In this document: piece after piece, positions 1 through 6,899 of the stretch
How the letters are laid out: each line of letters begins with the position of its first letter
Numbering within the stretch: the first letter of the stretch is position 1
DNA from: Psychroflexus sp.
GTDB taxonomy: Bacteria > Bacteroidota > Bacteroidia > Flavobacteriales > Flavobacteriaceae
Assembly: GCA_003565575.1 (NCBI GenBank)
Contig: PXBV01000301.1
Coordinates: forward strand, 1-11,550
DNA length: 11,550 nt
Direction: 5' to 3'
Made by a program: the position numbers and the translations under genes
Notes under the pieces: generated by a model
Databases searched by the model: none
Seen by the model: the letters and a program-made list of their open reading frames with translations, nothing else
Told to the model about the DNA's origin: nothing

Positions 1-1463
1 AATTTACGTTGTTGATCAATTTGAGCAAGTAAACGCTGACCAACATTTCCTACCCCAGTAATAAAGACATTAAGCTGTTTGGTTTTGACTTCAAAAAAGG
101 ATTCGTGTAGAGAATTCAAGGCCTTTTTCACATCTTTTTTAGCGATAACCGCAGAAATATTTTTTTCTGAAGCACCTTGAGCAATAGCTCTCACATTCAC
201 GTTATTTTTCCCTAATGCACTAAACATTTTACCACTAATACCCTGATGGTTTTTCATACGATCGCCTACTAAGGCAACTATCGACAATTCTTTTTCTACA
301 GTTACAGGTCGAATTTTACGTGTGGAGATTTCATATTCAAAACACTCGTTGACACAAGTTTCTGCTAAATCGGCATCAGATTCAGAAATTCCAAAACAAA
401 TAGAATGTTCTGATGAAGCTTGAGTGATAAAAATCACATTTATTTTTTCTTGTGCCAAAACTTCAAACAATCGTTTTGAAAATCCTGGAATCCCCACCAT
501 GCCGTTGCCTTGTAATGTGAGCAATGCAATGTTATCTACACTTGTGATGCCACTCACACTTCCTGATGTTGAACTGGAAAAGGACTTGATTAAGGTTCCT
601 TTATCTTCTGGCTTTAGGGTATTTTTGATCAGAATTGGAATTTCAGAATCCAAGGCAGGCTGAACCGTTGGAGGAAATAAAACTTTCGCTCCAAAATGCG
701 ACAATTCCATGGCTTCCTGATAAGATAAAACTTCAATAGGAACGGCTTGTTTTACAAGTTTTGGATTTGCTGTGTACATTCCGCTTACATCTGTCCAGAT
801 TTCTAGTTGCTCCACTTTAAGTGCTGCTGCAACAATCGAAGCAGTAAAATCTGAGCCTCCACGCCCTAAAGTTGTGGTTTCTCCTAGATGGGATTTTGAA
901 ACAAATCCAGGTAGAATGGTAAGTTGATGAGCATTTTTAAAATAAGCTTTTATGTTAGCATTCGTAGCAAAGTAATTCACTTCAGCTTTGGTAAAATTAG
1001 AATTGGTTACAATAAGCTCTTGGCTATTTTTTCTAACTGAATCAATACCTCTATTTCTAGCAACTTCGTTGATAATAAAAGACGACATTAACTCTCCAAA
1101 ACTGGTAAGCTTGTCTGAGGTTTTGGGCGTTAACTCATTGATGAGGAATATACCGTCCAAAAGATTTTTAAGATAACTCAATTCTTCATTCAAGTAGGCC
1201 AAAACGGCATCATGATGATCTGGAATCAATTCTGTTGCAATAGATATATGAATGTTTTTAATCGTTTCAAATTCGGTAATATAAGTTTCGTTTTTCTCTA
1301 AAGCTAGTTGACCTGCTTTAAGAAGTTTATCTGTAATTCCGCCAACTGCTGAAACTACACATACTACATTTCCTTTTTTTGAATACTGATCAAGTATATC
1401 TACTACTTGATTGATTCGCTTTGAGCTTCCTACTGAAGAACCTCCAAATTTTAATACATTCAT
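1..1463 (-). CDS. thrA: bifunctional aspartokinase/homoserine dehydrogenase I, partial (5' part)
   Basis: The first 487 residues are present; the gene runs off the left edge of the window, and full-length ThrA proteins are usually about 810-820 residues. It catalyses the first and third steps of threonine/methionine synthesis from aspartate: aspartate phosphorylation, then reduction of aspartate semialdehyde to homoserine. The start is the ATG at 1463, giving MNVLKFGGSSVG, the aspartokinase N-terminus with its KFGGSS nucleotide-binding motif at residues 5-10. SFGE lies at 121-124, TTTLGRGGSD at 196-205, EIWTDVSGMYTANP at 221-234 and SYQEAMELSHFGAKVL at 247-262. Two ACT-type regulatory segments follow (about 315-385 and 392-455); ITQASSEHS at 346-354 is typical of allosteric ACT domains in ThrA. 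The Rossmann motif of the homoserine dehydrogenase half, VFITGVGNVGQRLL, is at 466-479, so the fusion is visible directly. Feedback by threonine is expected from the family. thrB and thrC may lie beyond the edge, which cannot be seen here. Confidence 0.96.
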   Translation of the reverse strand, partial: MNVLKFGGSSVGSSKRINQVVDILDQYSKKGNVVCVVSAVGGITDKLLKAGQLALEKNETYITEFETIKNIHISIATELIPDHHDAVLAYLNEELSYLKNLLDGIFLINELTPKTSDKLTSFGELMSSFIINEVARNRGIDSVRKNSQELIVTNSNFTKAEVNYFATNANIKAYFKNAHQLTILPGFVSKSHLGETTTLGRGGSDFTASIVAAALKVEQLEIWTDVSGMYTANPKLVKQAVPIEVLSYQEAMELSHFGAKVLFPPTVQPALDSEIPILIKNTLKPEDKGTLIKSFSSSTSGSVSGITSVDNIALLTLQGNGMVGIPGFSKRLFEVLAQEKINVIFITQASSEHSICFGISESDADLAETCVNECFEYEISTRKIRPVTVEKELSIVALVGDRMKNHQGISGKMFSALGKNNVNVRAIAQGASEKNISAVIAKKDVKKALNSLHESFFEVKTKQLNVFITGVGNVGQRLLAQIDQQRK

Positions 1464-1476
1464 TATATATATATTT

Positions 1477-1507
1477 TAAACTTAATTGATAAATTCAGTT
1501 AAACCAA
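1477..1507 (-). promoter_or_regulatory. possible thrA promoter
   Basis: On the minus strand, TTG (1507-1505) is followed after 20 nt by TAAGTTTA (1484-1477), which matches the Bacteroidota pattern TTG-N17-23-TAnnTTTG except for the last base. It would give a 5' leader of only about 8-10 nt before the ATG at 1463. The 280-nt divergent gap from 1464 to 1743 is otherwise very AT-rich, with a (TA)n run at 1464-1473. I found no convincing riboswitch, leader peptide or attenuator in it, and no clear promoter for the rightward gene. In DNA this AT-rich such a match can arise by chance. Confidence 0.25.
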
Positions 1508-1743
1508 TTAAAATAATCTACAAATGACGGAATTTTTATTCTTAAATAAAAGACTCCTAAGTTATTTTCTATAAATCTAACAGATATTCAAAATTTCAAT
1601 AATTTATTTGAATAAAATTCATTATTACTTCCATTTGATGTGTTTTTATTAAAAATGATACTGTAAAGAAGTTATCTGTTGATAAAACTTCAAATTAGAA
1701 TCTTTTTGTTTAATTTGGTAGCTTTAATTTTAATAACTTTAAT

Positions 1744-2658
1744 ATGAAAACCATCACATATCTCAGTATTATTCTAATAATTTTATCTTGTAAAACAGAT
1801 TCTAAATCCGACACCAATGATGAACATGATGAATCTGAAATTCAAAAAAGCATATCCTTTTCTAAGGCTGAAAAGCTAGTTGGAGATTTTAAATTTACGG
1901 AAGGCCCTGCTACTGATACGGACGGGAATGTTTATTTTACAGATATACCAGAAAACAAAATTTACGTATGGGGAATTGATGAAAAGCTTGATCTTTTCAG
2001 AGAAAATACTGGTGGAGCCAACGGTTTATATTTTGATAACGAAGGCCTTTTATTAGCTTGTGAAGGTCAAAAGGGACTTATTTCTTCCATCAGTCTTGAA
2101 GGAGATTACACTGTCATTGCGAGCCAATTTGAAGAAAAACGTTTTAATCAACCTAATGACATTTGGCCTAATCCAGAAGGCGGAATTTATTTTACAGACC
2201 CAAAATATAGCGATGACATGCAACTGCCACAAGGTGGAATGCACGTTTATTATATTCATGCCGACAGAACTTCTGTATCTCGAGTAACTGATGATCTTGT
2301 AAAGCCAAATGGCTTAATAGGAACACCTGATGGAAAAATCCTGTATATCACAGATCCAGGAGCTGGAAAAACTTTTAAATATAATATCAGCGAAGAAGGA
2401 ATGTTAACCAATAAGACATTATTTGTTGATGTAAGTGGCGATGGAATGACAATAGATACAGATGGCAATGTTTATCTTACTACTGATGGCAAGAAAGCAA
2501 TCGATATTTTTTCTAGTGAAGGCGAGTTAATTGCTTCTGTAGAGGTTCCAGAACAGCCTGCAAATGTTTGTTTTGGCGGTGAAAATAAAAATCAGCTTTT
2601 TGTTACCGCAAGAACTTCACTCTACAGGATTGATAGTTCACAAACGGGTGTAGATTAA
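1744..2658 (+). CDS. SMP-30/gluconolactonase/LRE family lipoprotein
   Basis: This is a 304-residue six-bladed beta-propeller hydrolase of the SMP-30/gluconolactonase type, expected to open sugar lactones with one bound divalent metal. The N-terminus is a lipoprotein signal ending in IILSC, with the lipidated cysteine at residue 16. An acidic, charged stretch follows (residues 17-32), resembling the export signals that send Bacteroidota lipoproteins to the cell surface. Family motifs occur in order: FTEGP with metal-ligand candidate E53, NQPND (N138), IYFTDPKY at 148-155, KPNGL (N189), ITDPGAGK at 202-209, SGDGM (D233), and a final ANVCFGG at 273-279 followed by LFVTA. All four expected metal ligands are present, so it looks catalytically intact. 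The substrate is not shown by the sequence; gluconolactonase and phosphotriesterase-like activities both occur in the family. It is a single-gene unit with its own terminator, convergent with a PQQ dehydrogenase/cytochrome pair, which suggests a lactone substrate (inference). Confidence 0.9.
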   Translation: MKTITYLSIILIILSCKTDSKSDTNDEHDESEIQKSISFSKAEKLVGDFKFTEGPATDTDGNVYFTDIPENKIYVWGIDEKLDLFRENTGGANGLYFDNEGLLLACEGQKGLISSISLEGDYTVIASQFEEKRFNQPNDIWPNPEGGIYFTDPKYSDDMQLPQGGMHVYYIHADRTSVSRVTDDLVKPNGLIGTPDGKILYITDPGAGKTFKYNISEEGMLTNKTLFVDVSGDGMTIDTDGNVYLTTDGKKAIDIFSSEGELIASVEVPEQPANVCFGGENKNQLFVTARTSLYRIDSSQTGVD

Positions 2659-2661
2659 TTA

Positions 2662-2697
2662 AAAAACCTCTCAAAAGCATATTTTTGAGAGGTTTTT
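2662..2697. terminator. bidirectional hairpin terminator between convergent genes
   Basis: The arms AAAAACCTCTCAAAA (2662-2676) and TTTTGAGAGGTTTTT (2683-2697) are perfect 15-nt inverted repeats around a 6-nt loop. The CCTCTC/GAGAGG core is flanked by A and T tracts on both sides, so it has the form of an intrinsic terminator in either direction. It starts 4 nt after the stop codon of the lactonase-like gene and lies 35 nt beyond the stop of the cytochrome gene on the other strand, so it probably ends both transcripts. Confidence 0.9.
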
Positions 2698-2731
2698 AAT
2701 TTAAACTTTTAAGTTAATAATTAAGCGTAAG

Positions 2732-3187
2732 CTAATCATTACTCAAACTCTTCACTTCATCTAGTGTAACTTGTTCATGATTTTTGGTCTCATTACCAAA
2801 ATTATGCATAATGTAATTCATCACATCTGCAACTTCTCTATCGGTGAGTCCCATAGAAGTCATATTATTGTTATAAGTTTTGCCATTCACAATAATTTCG
2901 CCTTTCAGACCGTATTTTACTGATTTAATACTTGCTTCTCTTTTTTCTTCAAGCCAATCTGAATTAGCAAGTGGAGGATATACATCTTCCACTCCTTCTC
3001 CATTCGCTAAATGACAACGCATACAAAATTCTGAATACACTACTTGACCATCTTCAACACTTTGCGTTAAAGATTTTTCTTGAAATGCATCTTTTAAAGG
3101 AATAGAATGTAAACTAAAATCATCTGTTGGACTTAGCTGAATATAATACATAAAAAGCAGCAATCCTGGTAATAAAAATTTCATCAT
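2732..3187 (-). CDS. small class I c-type cytochrome
   Basis: This is a 151-residue monohaem cytochrome c, probably the electron acceptor of the PQQ dehydrogenase encoded just before it. It starts with a hydrophobic export segment (about residues 3-18). No clear signal peptidase site follows, so it may stay anchored to the inner membrane facing the periplasm. The haem attachment site CMRCH is at 55-59, with NGEGV at 62-66 and YPPLANSDWL at 70-79. Met109 in YNNNMTSMG is the likely distal axial ligand (Met112 is the alternative), followed by the usual C-terminal helix LTDREVADVMNYI at 114-126. The start codons ATGATG at 3187/3184 are equivalent choices. The start is only 3 nt after the dehydrogenase stop codon, so the two are almost certainly co-transcribed and probably translationally linked. 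The exact redox partner is inferred from position. Confidence 0.9.
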   Translation of the reverse strand: MMKFLLPGLLLFMYYIQLSPTDDFSLHSIPLKDAFQEKSLTQSVEDGQVVYSEFCMRCHLANGEGVEDVYPPLANSDWLEEKREASIKSVKYGLKGEIIVNGKTYNNNMTSMGLTDREVADVMNYIMHNFGNETKNHEQVTLDEVKSLSND

Positions 3188-3190
3188 AAT

Positions 3191-4303
3191 TTAAGACTTA
3201 GGAAGCATTTTTACAACACCAACACCTTCAACGCCAACATAAATAAAACCATCTGTGCTTTGTTTTACACTTCTTACTCTACCAATTTTATCTAAAAGTT
3301 TTACTCTTTCTTTCACTCCATTAGCATCCAAAGAAAGACTTTCCAAATATTGAAATTTTAGAGAACCAGCTAGAATATTTCCTTTCAGTTCTGGGTATTT
3401 ATCTGAAGTCACAAAGGTCATGCCACTAGGAGCAATGGATGGAACCCAATAATAAAAGGGATCTTCCATATTTGGTCTAGAAGTTTCATCGGTCAATTCT
3501 GTTCCGTCGTAATTGATACCGTAACTAACTACTGCCCAACCATAGTTTGCACCTTTTTTTATAATATTAATTTCATCTCCACCCTTAGGGCCATGCTCAT
3601 GCACCCAAATCTCACCGGACTCTGGGTGGATTTCCATGCCTTGTGGATTTCTATGTCCATAAGAATAGATTGCTTTTTTAGCATTTTCTTCGTTGTAAAA
3701 TGGGTTATCTTCTGGGATAGTTCCATCTTCATAAAATCTATAAATTTTCCCACCATCTCTAGTGATATCCTGTGGATTTTCATCTCTAGCACCCCTTTCT
3801 CCAATAGACATAAACAAATATCCGTCTCTATCAAATTCCAACCTACTCCCAAAATGAACTCCCTTGGTTGTATTTGGACCAGCCTTATATAGAGTTTGCA
3901 TGTTAGTTAAAGTTCCGTCTTTAAAATCTGCCTTCACAAGAGCTGTATGACCTCCTTCTTCATCACCTTCTGTAGAAGCGTGAGTTAAGTAAATCCATGG
4001 TTTTTGTGGATATTCTGGGTGGATTTTGACATCTAATAAGCCACCTTGTCCTCTGTTATACACGTTGGGAATATCAGCAACTTTATTGGTCGTTCCGTTT
4101 TTGTGATAAAACAACTGACCGTCTTTTGAGGTGGCTAAAAAACTACCATCTTCAAAAAAATCAAGACCCCAAGTAATGTCTATATCACCAATAATGACTT
4201 CATGGTCATAATCTTGCTCCAAATCTTGAATTGTTGTGTCTTCCTGTGCACAAGTTATGAAACCAAATGTTAGAAATGATAATGTAATTAATTTAAAATT
4301 CAT
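3191..4303 (-). CDS. PQQ-dependent aldose/sorbosone dehydrogenase (GSDH family)
   Basis: This 370-residue beta-propeller quinoprotein belongs to the glucose/sorbosone dehydrogenase family, which includes soluble glucose dehydrogenase and the E. coli YliI type. It should oxidise aldose sugars in the periplasm or at the cell surface using pyrroloquinoline quinone. Motifs in order are RGQGGLLDVKIHP (84-96), HFGSRLEFDRDGYLF (150-164, H150 the candidate catalytic base), SIGERG (166-171), GTIPEDNPF (194-202), YGHRNPQGMEIHP (215-227, with the PQQ-contacting HRN), HEHGPKGGDEIN (236-247), GANYGW (251-256), PSIAPSGMTF (288-297) and GRVRSV (341-346). The N-terminus is an export signal ending in FITCAQED. 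Cys18 could be lipidated, but Thr just before it makes the lipobox imperfect, so type I cleavage after CA is possible. It sits 3 nt before the cytochrome c gene and 62 nt after the small membrane-protein gene. The real sugar substrate is unknown. Confidence 0.92.
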   Translation of the reverse strand: MNFKLITLSFLTFGFITCAQEDTTIQDLEQDYDHEVIIGDIDITWGLDFFEDGSFLATSKDGQLFYHKNGTTNKVADIPNVYNRGQGGLLDVKIHPEYPQKPWIYLTHASTEGDEEGGHTALVKADFKDGTLTNMQTLYKAGPNTTKGVHFGSRLEFDRDGYLFMSIGERGARDENPQDITRDGGKIYRFYEDGTIPEDNPFYNEENAKKAIYSYGHRNPQGMEIHPESGEIWVHEHGPKGGDEINIIKKGANYGWAVVSYGINYDGTELTDETSRPNMEDPFYYWVPSIAPSGMTFVTSDKYPELKGNILAGSLKFQYLESLSLDANGVKERVKLLDKIGRVRSVKQSTDGFIYVGVEGVGVVKMLPKS

Positions 4304-4365
4304 AATTTTTTATTTTTAACTAATTTCTAAAATCTTAGGATAAGTCTCTTCCTTTTATGAAAAGT

Positions 4366-4515
4366 TTATTTGTTTTTTTCCAATAATTCAATCGTATCTT
4401 GAAGTTCTTGGATAGTTTTTTCTTGATTATCTATAATTCTCTTACTACTGAAGTAAAGGAAAACAGCCACTAATGCACAAAGTACAAACAAATAAAGGTA
4501 AATATTTTTAGCCAT
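4366..4515 (-). CDS. 49-residue single-pass membrane protein with coiled coil
   Basis: This short gene lies in the gap between the metallo-hydrolase and the PQQ dehydrogenase. Its ATG (4515-4513) shares one base with the TAA stop of the hydrolase, a TAATG junction typical of translational coupling, and it ends with TAA at 4368-4366. After MAKN the protein has one hydrophobic helix (about residues 5-22), then SSKR, which by the positive-inside rule would place the C-terminal part in the cytoplasm. The tail is a charged amphipathic helix with heptad-spaced positions I28, Q31, I35, L38, I42 and L45, as expected of a short parallel coiled coil. I do not recognise the family and assign no function. 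Intact length, start-stop coupling and a sensible topology support a real gene; the lack of a homologue I can name limits confidence. Confidence 0.72.
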   Translation of the reverse strand: MAKNIYLYLFVLCALVAVFLYFSSKRIIDNQEKTIQELQDTIELLEKNK

Positions 4516-5276
4516 TAAACTTCAATTTTTAGATTATCGTAAGCCAAGTAAACCCCCTCTGGTAACTCTTTTTGAACCTCTTCATGAAAGCCCATATGAT
4601 GACTCAGATGAGTGAAATAAGTTTTATCAGGTTTTAAATAATCAACTATATCCAATGCCTGGTTTAAATTAAGGTGTGATCTATGTTCTTCCTTTCTTAA
4701 AGCGTTTAACACTAAAGTCTTGACTCCTTTTAATTTATTCATTTCATAATCTGGTATTATTTTAGCATCAGTAACGTATGCAAAATCATCAAATCTAAAC
4801 CCATAAACTTGCAATTCTGGATGGTATACATTTACTGGCGTTACTTTTTTATTTCCAACAGTAAAAGGTACATCATCAATAATGTGAGTGTCCAATGTAG
4901 GAGCTCCTGGATATTTATTTTCAGTTTCAAATACATATTTGAACCTATCCTTTAAGCTGTTTAAAACCCTTTGATGACAATATATTGAAATATTACCCTG
5001 TCTAAAGTAAAAAGGCCTGATGTCATCGAGGCCAATAATATGGTCATTATGTTCATGAGTGTACAAAATGCCGTCTATTTTATTCACATTATTGGCAAGC
5101 ATTTGCTGTCTAAAGTCAGGACCACAGTCAATAACATAAGAAAAATCATCCCATTCCAAAAGTGCAGAAACCCTTAATCGTTTATCTTTTTGGTCTTTAC
5201 TTAAGCAAACTGGATGTTTGCTACCTATGATGGGAACTCCTTGAGATGTGCCTGTGCCTAAAAATGTTACCTTCAA
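4515..5276 (-). CDS. PhnP-like MBL-fold metal-dependent hydrolase (TTG start)
   Basis: This is a 253-residue metallo-beta-lactamase-fold protein of the PhnP/phosphoribosyl cyclic phosphodiesterase-like group, presumably a cytoplasmic phosphodiesterase since no signal sequence is present. FLGTGTSQGVP (5-15) is the typical N-terminus. The metal site is THEHNDH (73-79; H74, H76, D78, H79), followed by GLDDIRP (82-88). H152 in YHP, D170 in YVTDAK and H223 in THLSHH are the remaining ligand candidates, so both metal positions look filled. The start codon is TTG (5276-5274). No in-frame ATG lies between it and a TAG eight codons upstream, and the family N-terminus begins exactly here. It leads a closely spaced minus-strand run and its stop overlaps the small membrane-protein gene by one base. 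The substrate cannot be told from sequence; a role in phosphonate breakdown should not be assumed without other phn genes. Confidence 0.9.
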   Translation of the reverse strand: MKVTFLGTGTSQGVPIIGSKHPVCLSKDQKDKRLRVSALLEWDDFSYVIDCGPDFRQQMLANNVNKIDGILYTHEHNDHIIGLDDIRPFYFRQGNISIYCHQRVLNSLKDRFKYVFETENKYPGAPTLDTHIIDDVPFTVGNKKVTPVNVYHPELQVYGFRFDDFAYVTDAKIIPDYEMNKLKGVKTLVLNALRKEEHRSHLNLNQALDIVDYLKPDKTYFTHLSHHMGFHEEVQKELPEGVYLAYDNLKIEV

Positions 5277-5292
5277 AACGTTATTTTTGTTA

Positions 5293-5300
5293 CAAAACTA
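5293..5300 (-). promoter_or_regulatory. putative -7 promoter element of the MBL hydrolase run
   Basis: The minus strand reads TAGTTTTG, an exact match to the Bacteroidota consensus TAnnTTTG, 16 nt before the TTG start codon. The implied 5' leader is about 10-12 nt. No TTG is visible at the usual -33 distance, which lowers confidence. Confidence 0.4.
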
Positions 5301-5332
5301 TTGTTTTTTTTCATTAAGCTAAGACTATTATT

Positions 5333-5340
5333 TACATTTG
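5333..5340 (+). promoter_or_regulatory. putative -7 promoter element of the 486-residue protein gene
   Basis: TACATTTG matches TAnnTTTG exactly and lies 42 nt before the ATG at 5383, giving a leader of roughly 35-40 nt. It faces away from the similar element at 5293-5300, as expected for a divergent promoter pair. A -33 TTG at standard spacing is not seen. Confidence 0.4.
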
Positions 5341-5382
5341 TTATAGTTTAAATACTGTTTAAGTTTTATAAAACCTCAGCTT

Positions 5383-6843
5383 ATGTCTATTACTATAATG
5401 GGTGATAAAGATTTTGAAAGTGCACCTTCCATTAAAGATAAATCTTTAAGAATTAATCTCAATGAAAACATTTACGGCACCTTTGCAGAAATAGGTGCTG
5501 GTCAAGAAACAGTTAGAAATTTTTTTAGAGCAGGTGGTTCATCTGGAACTATTGCAAAGACAATGAGTGCTTACGACAAGGAGTTTAGTGATGCAATTTA
5601 CGGAATCGAAGATGATAGACGCTACGTCACAGAAAGCAGGCTTCAAAAAATGCTAGATCATGAAACTAACCTGATTGAAAAGCGAATCTCAAGAAGCAAA
5701 CATCCTAATAAACTTTTTTTCACTTACGCAAATACAGTAGCTACAATAGATTTTGCCAAACGCTATAAAGGTCACGGCTGGGTTGGAATAAAATATCAAT
5801 TAAAACCAAAAACTGAATATAATAAGATTGTTTTACACATTCGTTTTAAGGAAAACGACGCTACTCTCCAGCAAAATACACTTGGTACATTAGGAACAAA
5901 TTTAATTTATGCAGCCTACTATGCACACAACAACCCAAAACAAATTCTAAAAGAATTATACGATCATCTTCATAAAGACCAAATTGAAATAGATACAATT
6001 AATTTTTCTGGTCCTGTTTTTGACAATGTAGATAATAGGTTAATGAGTTTACAGCTTGTAAAAAATGGAATGACAGAAGCGGTAATGTTCTCACCCGATG
6101 GTAATAATATTCTTCCAGCTAAAGCACTTTACAAGAAGAATATTTTGGCCATGAGAGGTAGTTTTAGGCCTGTAACCAAAGTGAATATGGATATTTACCA
6201 AACAGCGTTAGAGCTTTTCAAAAAAGAAAGAAAGGTAAAGGAAGAAAATATACAGCCTGTTTTTGAGATCACACTATCCAACTTGAGGTCTGAAGGAGAG
6301 ATTAATGAAGAGGACTTTATGGACAGAGCAAAATTGCTTTGTGCCTTGGGGCACACCGTTATGATTTCAAACTTCCAAAGGTATTATAAACTTGTTGAAT
6401 ACTTTTCAAATTACACCAAAGAACGCATGGGGCTTGCCATGGGAGTGAACAACTTGATAGATGTTTTTGATGAAAAATACTACCGCCATTTAAGTGGTGG
6501 AATATTAGAAGCCTTCGGAAAATTGTTTTTTAAAGATTTGAGAGTTTACTTATACCCTTATAAAAATCCTCAAACTGGAGAAATAACCAATAGCGACAAC
6601 TTGAAAGTACATCCAAGAATGAAAGAGCTTTATAAGTTTTTCAAACACAACGGTAGAGTTGTAGATATAGAAAATTATGATGAAGATATTCTTAGCTACT
6701 TTTCTAGAGAAATTTTACAGAAAATTTCAAATGGAGAAGAAGGTTGGGAAGATGCTGTTCCTGAGAAAACTGCACAAATGATAAAAGAACAAGAATTATT
6801 TCAAAGAGACTACAAAAACGCTATTGCTAAAATTGGATATTAA
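5383..6843 (+). CDS. conserved protein of unknown function (486 residues)
   Basis: This is a large soluble protein without signal peptide or membrane segments, so probably cytoplasmic. Its N-terminal part has a highly patterned block: INLNENIYGTFAEIGAGQ (24-41), FFRAGGSSGTIAKTMSAYD (47-65), FSDAIYG (68-74), RYVTESRL (80-87), then FFTYANTVA (112-120) and GHGWVGIKYQ (130-139). From memory, similar proteins occur in many Bacteroidota and some other phyla, and database names for them are inconsistent (nicotinate-nucleotide adenylyltransferase, TonB-dependent receptor). I see no HxGH nucleotidyltransferase motif near the N-terminus and no export signal or barrel, so neither name is supported here. 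The start at 5383 is preferred because the family-like block begins about 20 residues in; ATG at 5398 is a possible alternative. It stands alone, divergent from the hydrolase run and convergent with trkH. The frame is certain; the function is unknown. Confidence 0.88.
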   Translation: MSITIMGDKDFESAPSIKDKSLRINLNENIYGTFAEIGAGQETVRNFFRAGGSSGTIAKTMSAYDKEFSDAIYGIEDDRRYVTESRLQKMLDHETNLIEKRISRSKHPNKLFFTYANTVATIDFAKRYKGHGWVGIKYQLKPKTEYNKIVLHIRFKENDATLQQNTLGTLGTNLIYAAYYAHNNPKQILKELYDHLHKDQIEIDTINFSGPVFDNVDNRLMSLQLVKNGMTEAVMFSPDGNNILPAKALYKKNILAMRGSFRPVTKVNMDIYQTALELFKKERKVKEENIQPVFEITLSNLRSEGEINEEDFMDRAKLLCALGHTVMISNFQRYYKLVEYFSNYTKERMGLAMGVNNLIDVFDEKYYRHLSGGILEAFGKLFFKDLRVYLYPYKNPQTGEITNSDNLKVHPRMKELYKFFKHNGRVVDIENYDEDILSYFSREILQKISNGEEGWEDAVPEKTAQMIKEQELFQRDYKNAIAKIGY

Positions 6844-6861
6844 TTAGAATAGTATAACTAT

Positions 6862-6899
6862 AAATAAAAGCTGTCTTTTTAACGAAGCAGCTTTTATTT
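6862..6899. terminator. hairpin terminator shared by convergent genes
   Basis: AAATAAAAGCTG (6862-6873) pairs with CAGCTTTTATTT (6888-6899) across a 14-nt loop. It lies 18 nt after the stop of the 486-residue protein gene and ends in a T-rich tract on both strands. The right arm touches the trkH stop codon (6901-6899), so the same structure probably terminates trkAH transcription from the other side. Confidence 0.75.

Noticed and set aside
424..663. 79-codon rightward open frame opposite thrA
   Set aside because: It is antisense to the first ACT region of the intact aspartokinase frame, so it is a shadow.
1536..1553. Inverted repeat TTTTATT/AATAAAA in the thrA upstream gap
   Set aside because: The stem is only A-T pairs, 7 bp long, too weak to call a terminator or operator.
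1580..1632. Possible threonine/isoleucine leader peptide on the minus strand upstream of thrA
   Set aside because: A 12-codon frame with three Ile codons exists, but it has no Thr codons and no following GC-containing attenuator hairpin. In DNA this AT-rich such frames are expected by chance.
3593..3892. 99-codon rightward open frame inside the PQQ dehydrogenase gene
   Set aside because: It is antisense to a clearly recognised gene, and its composition (Ile, Phe and Ser rich) is that of a shadow frame.
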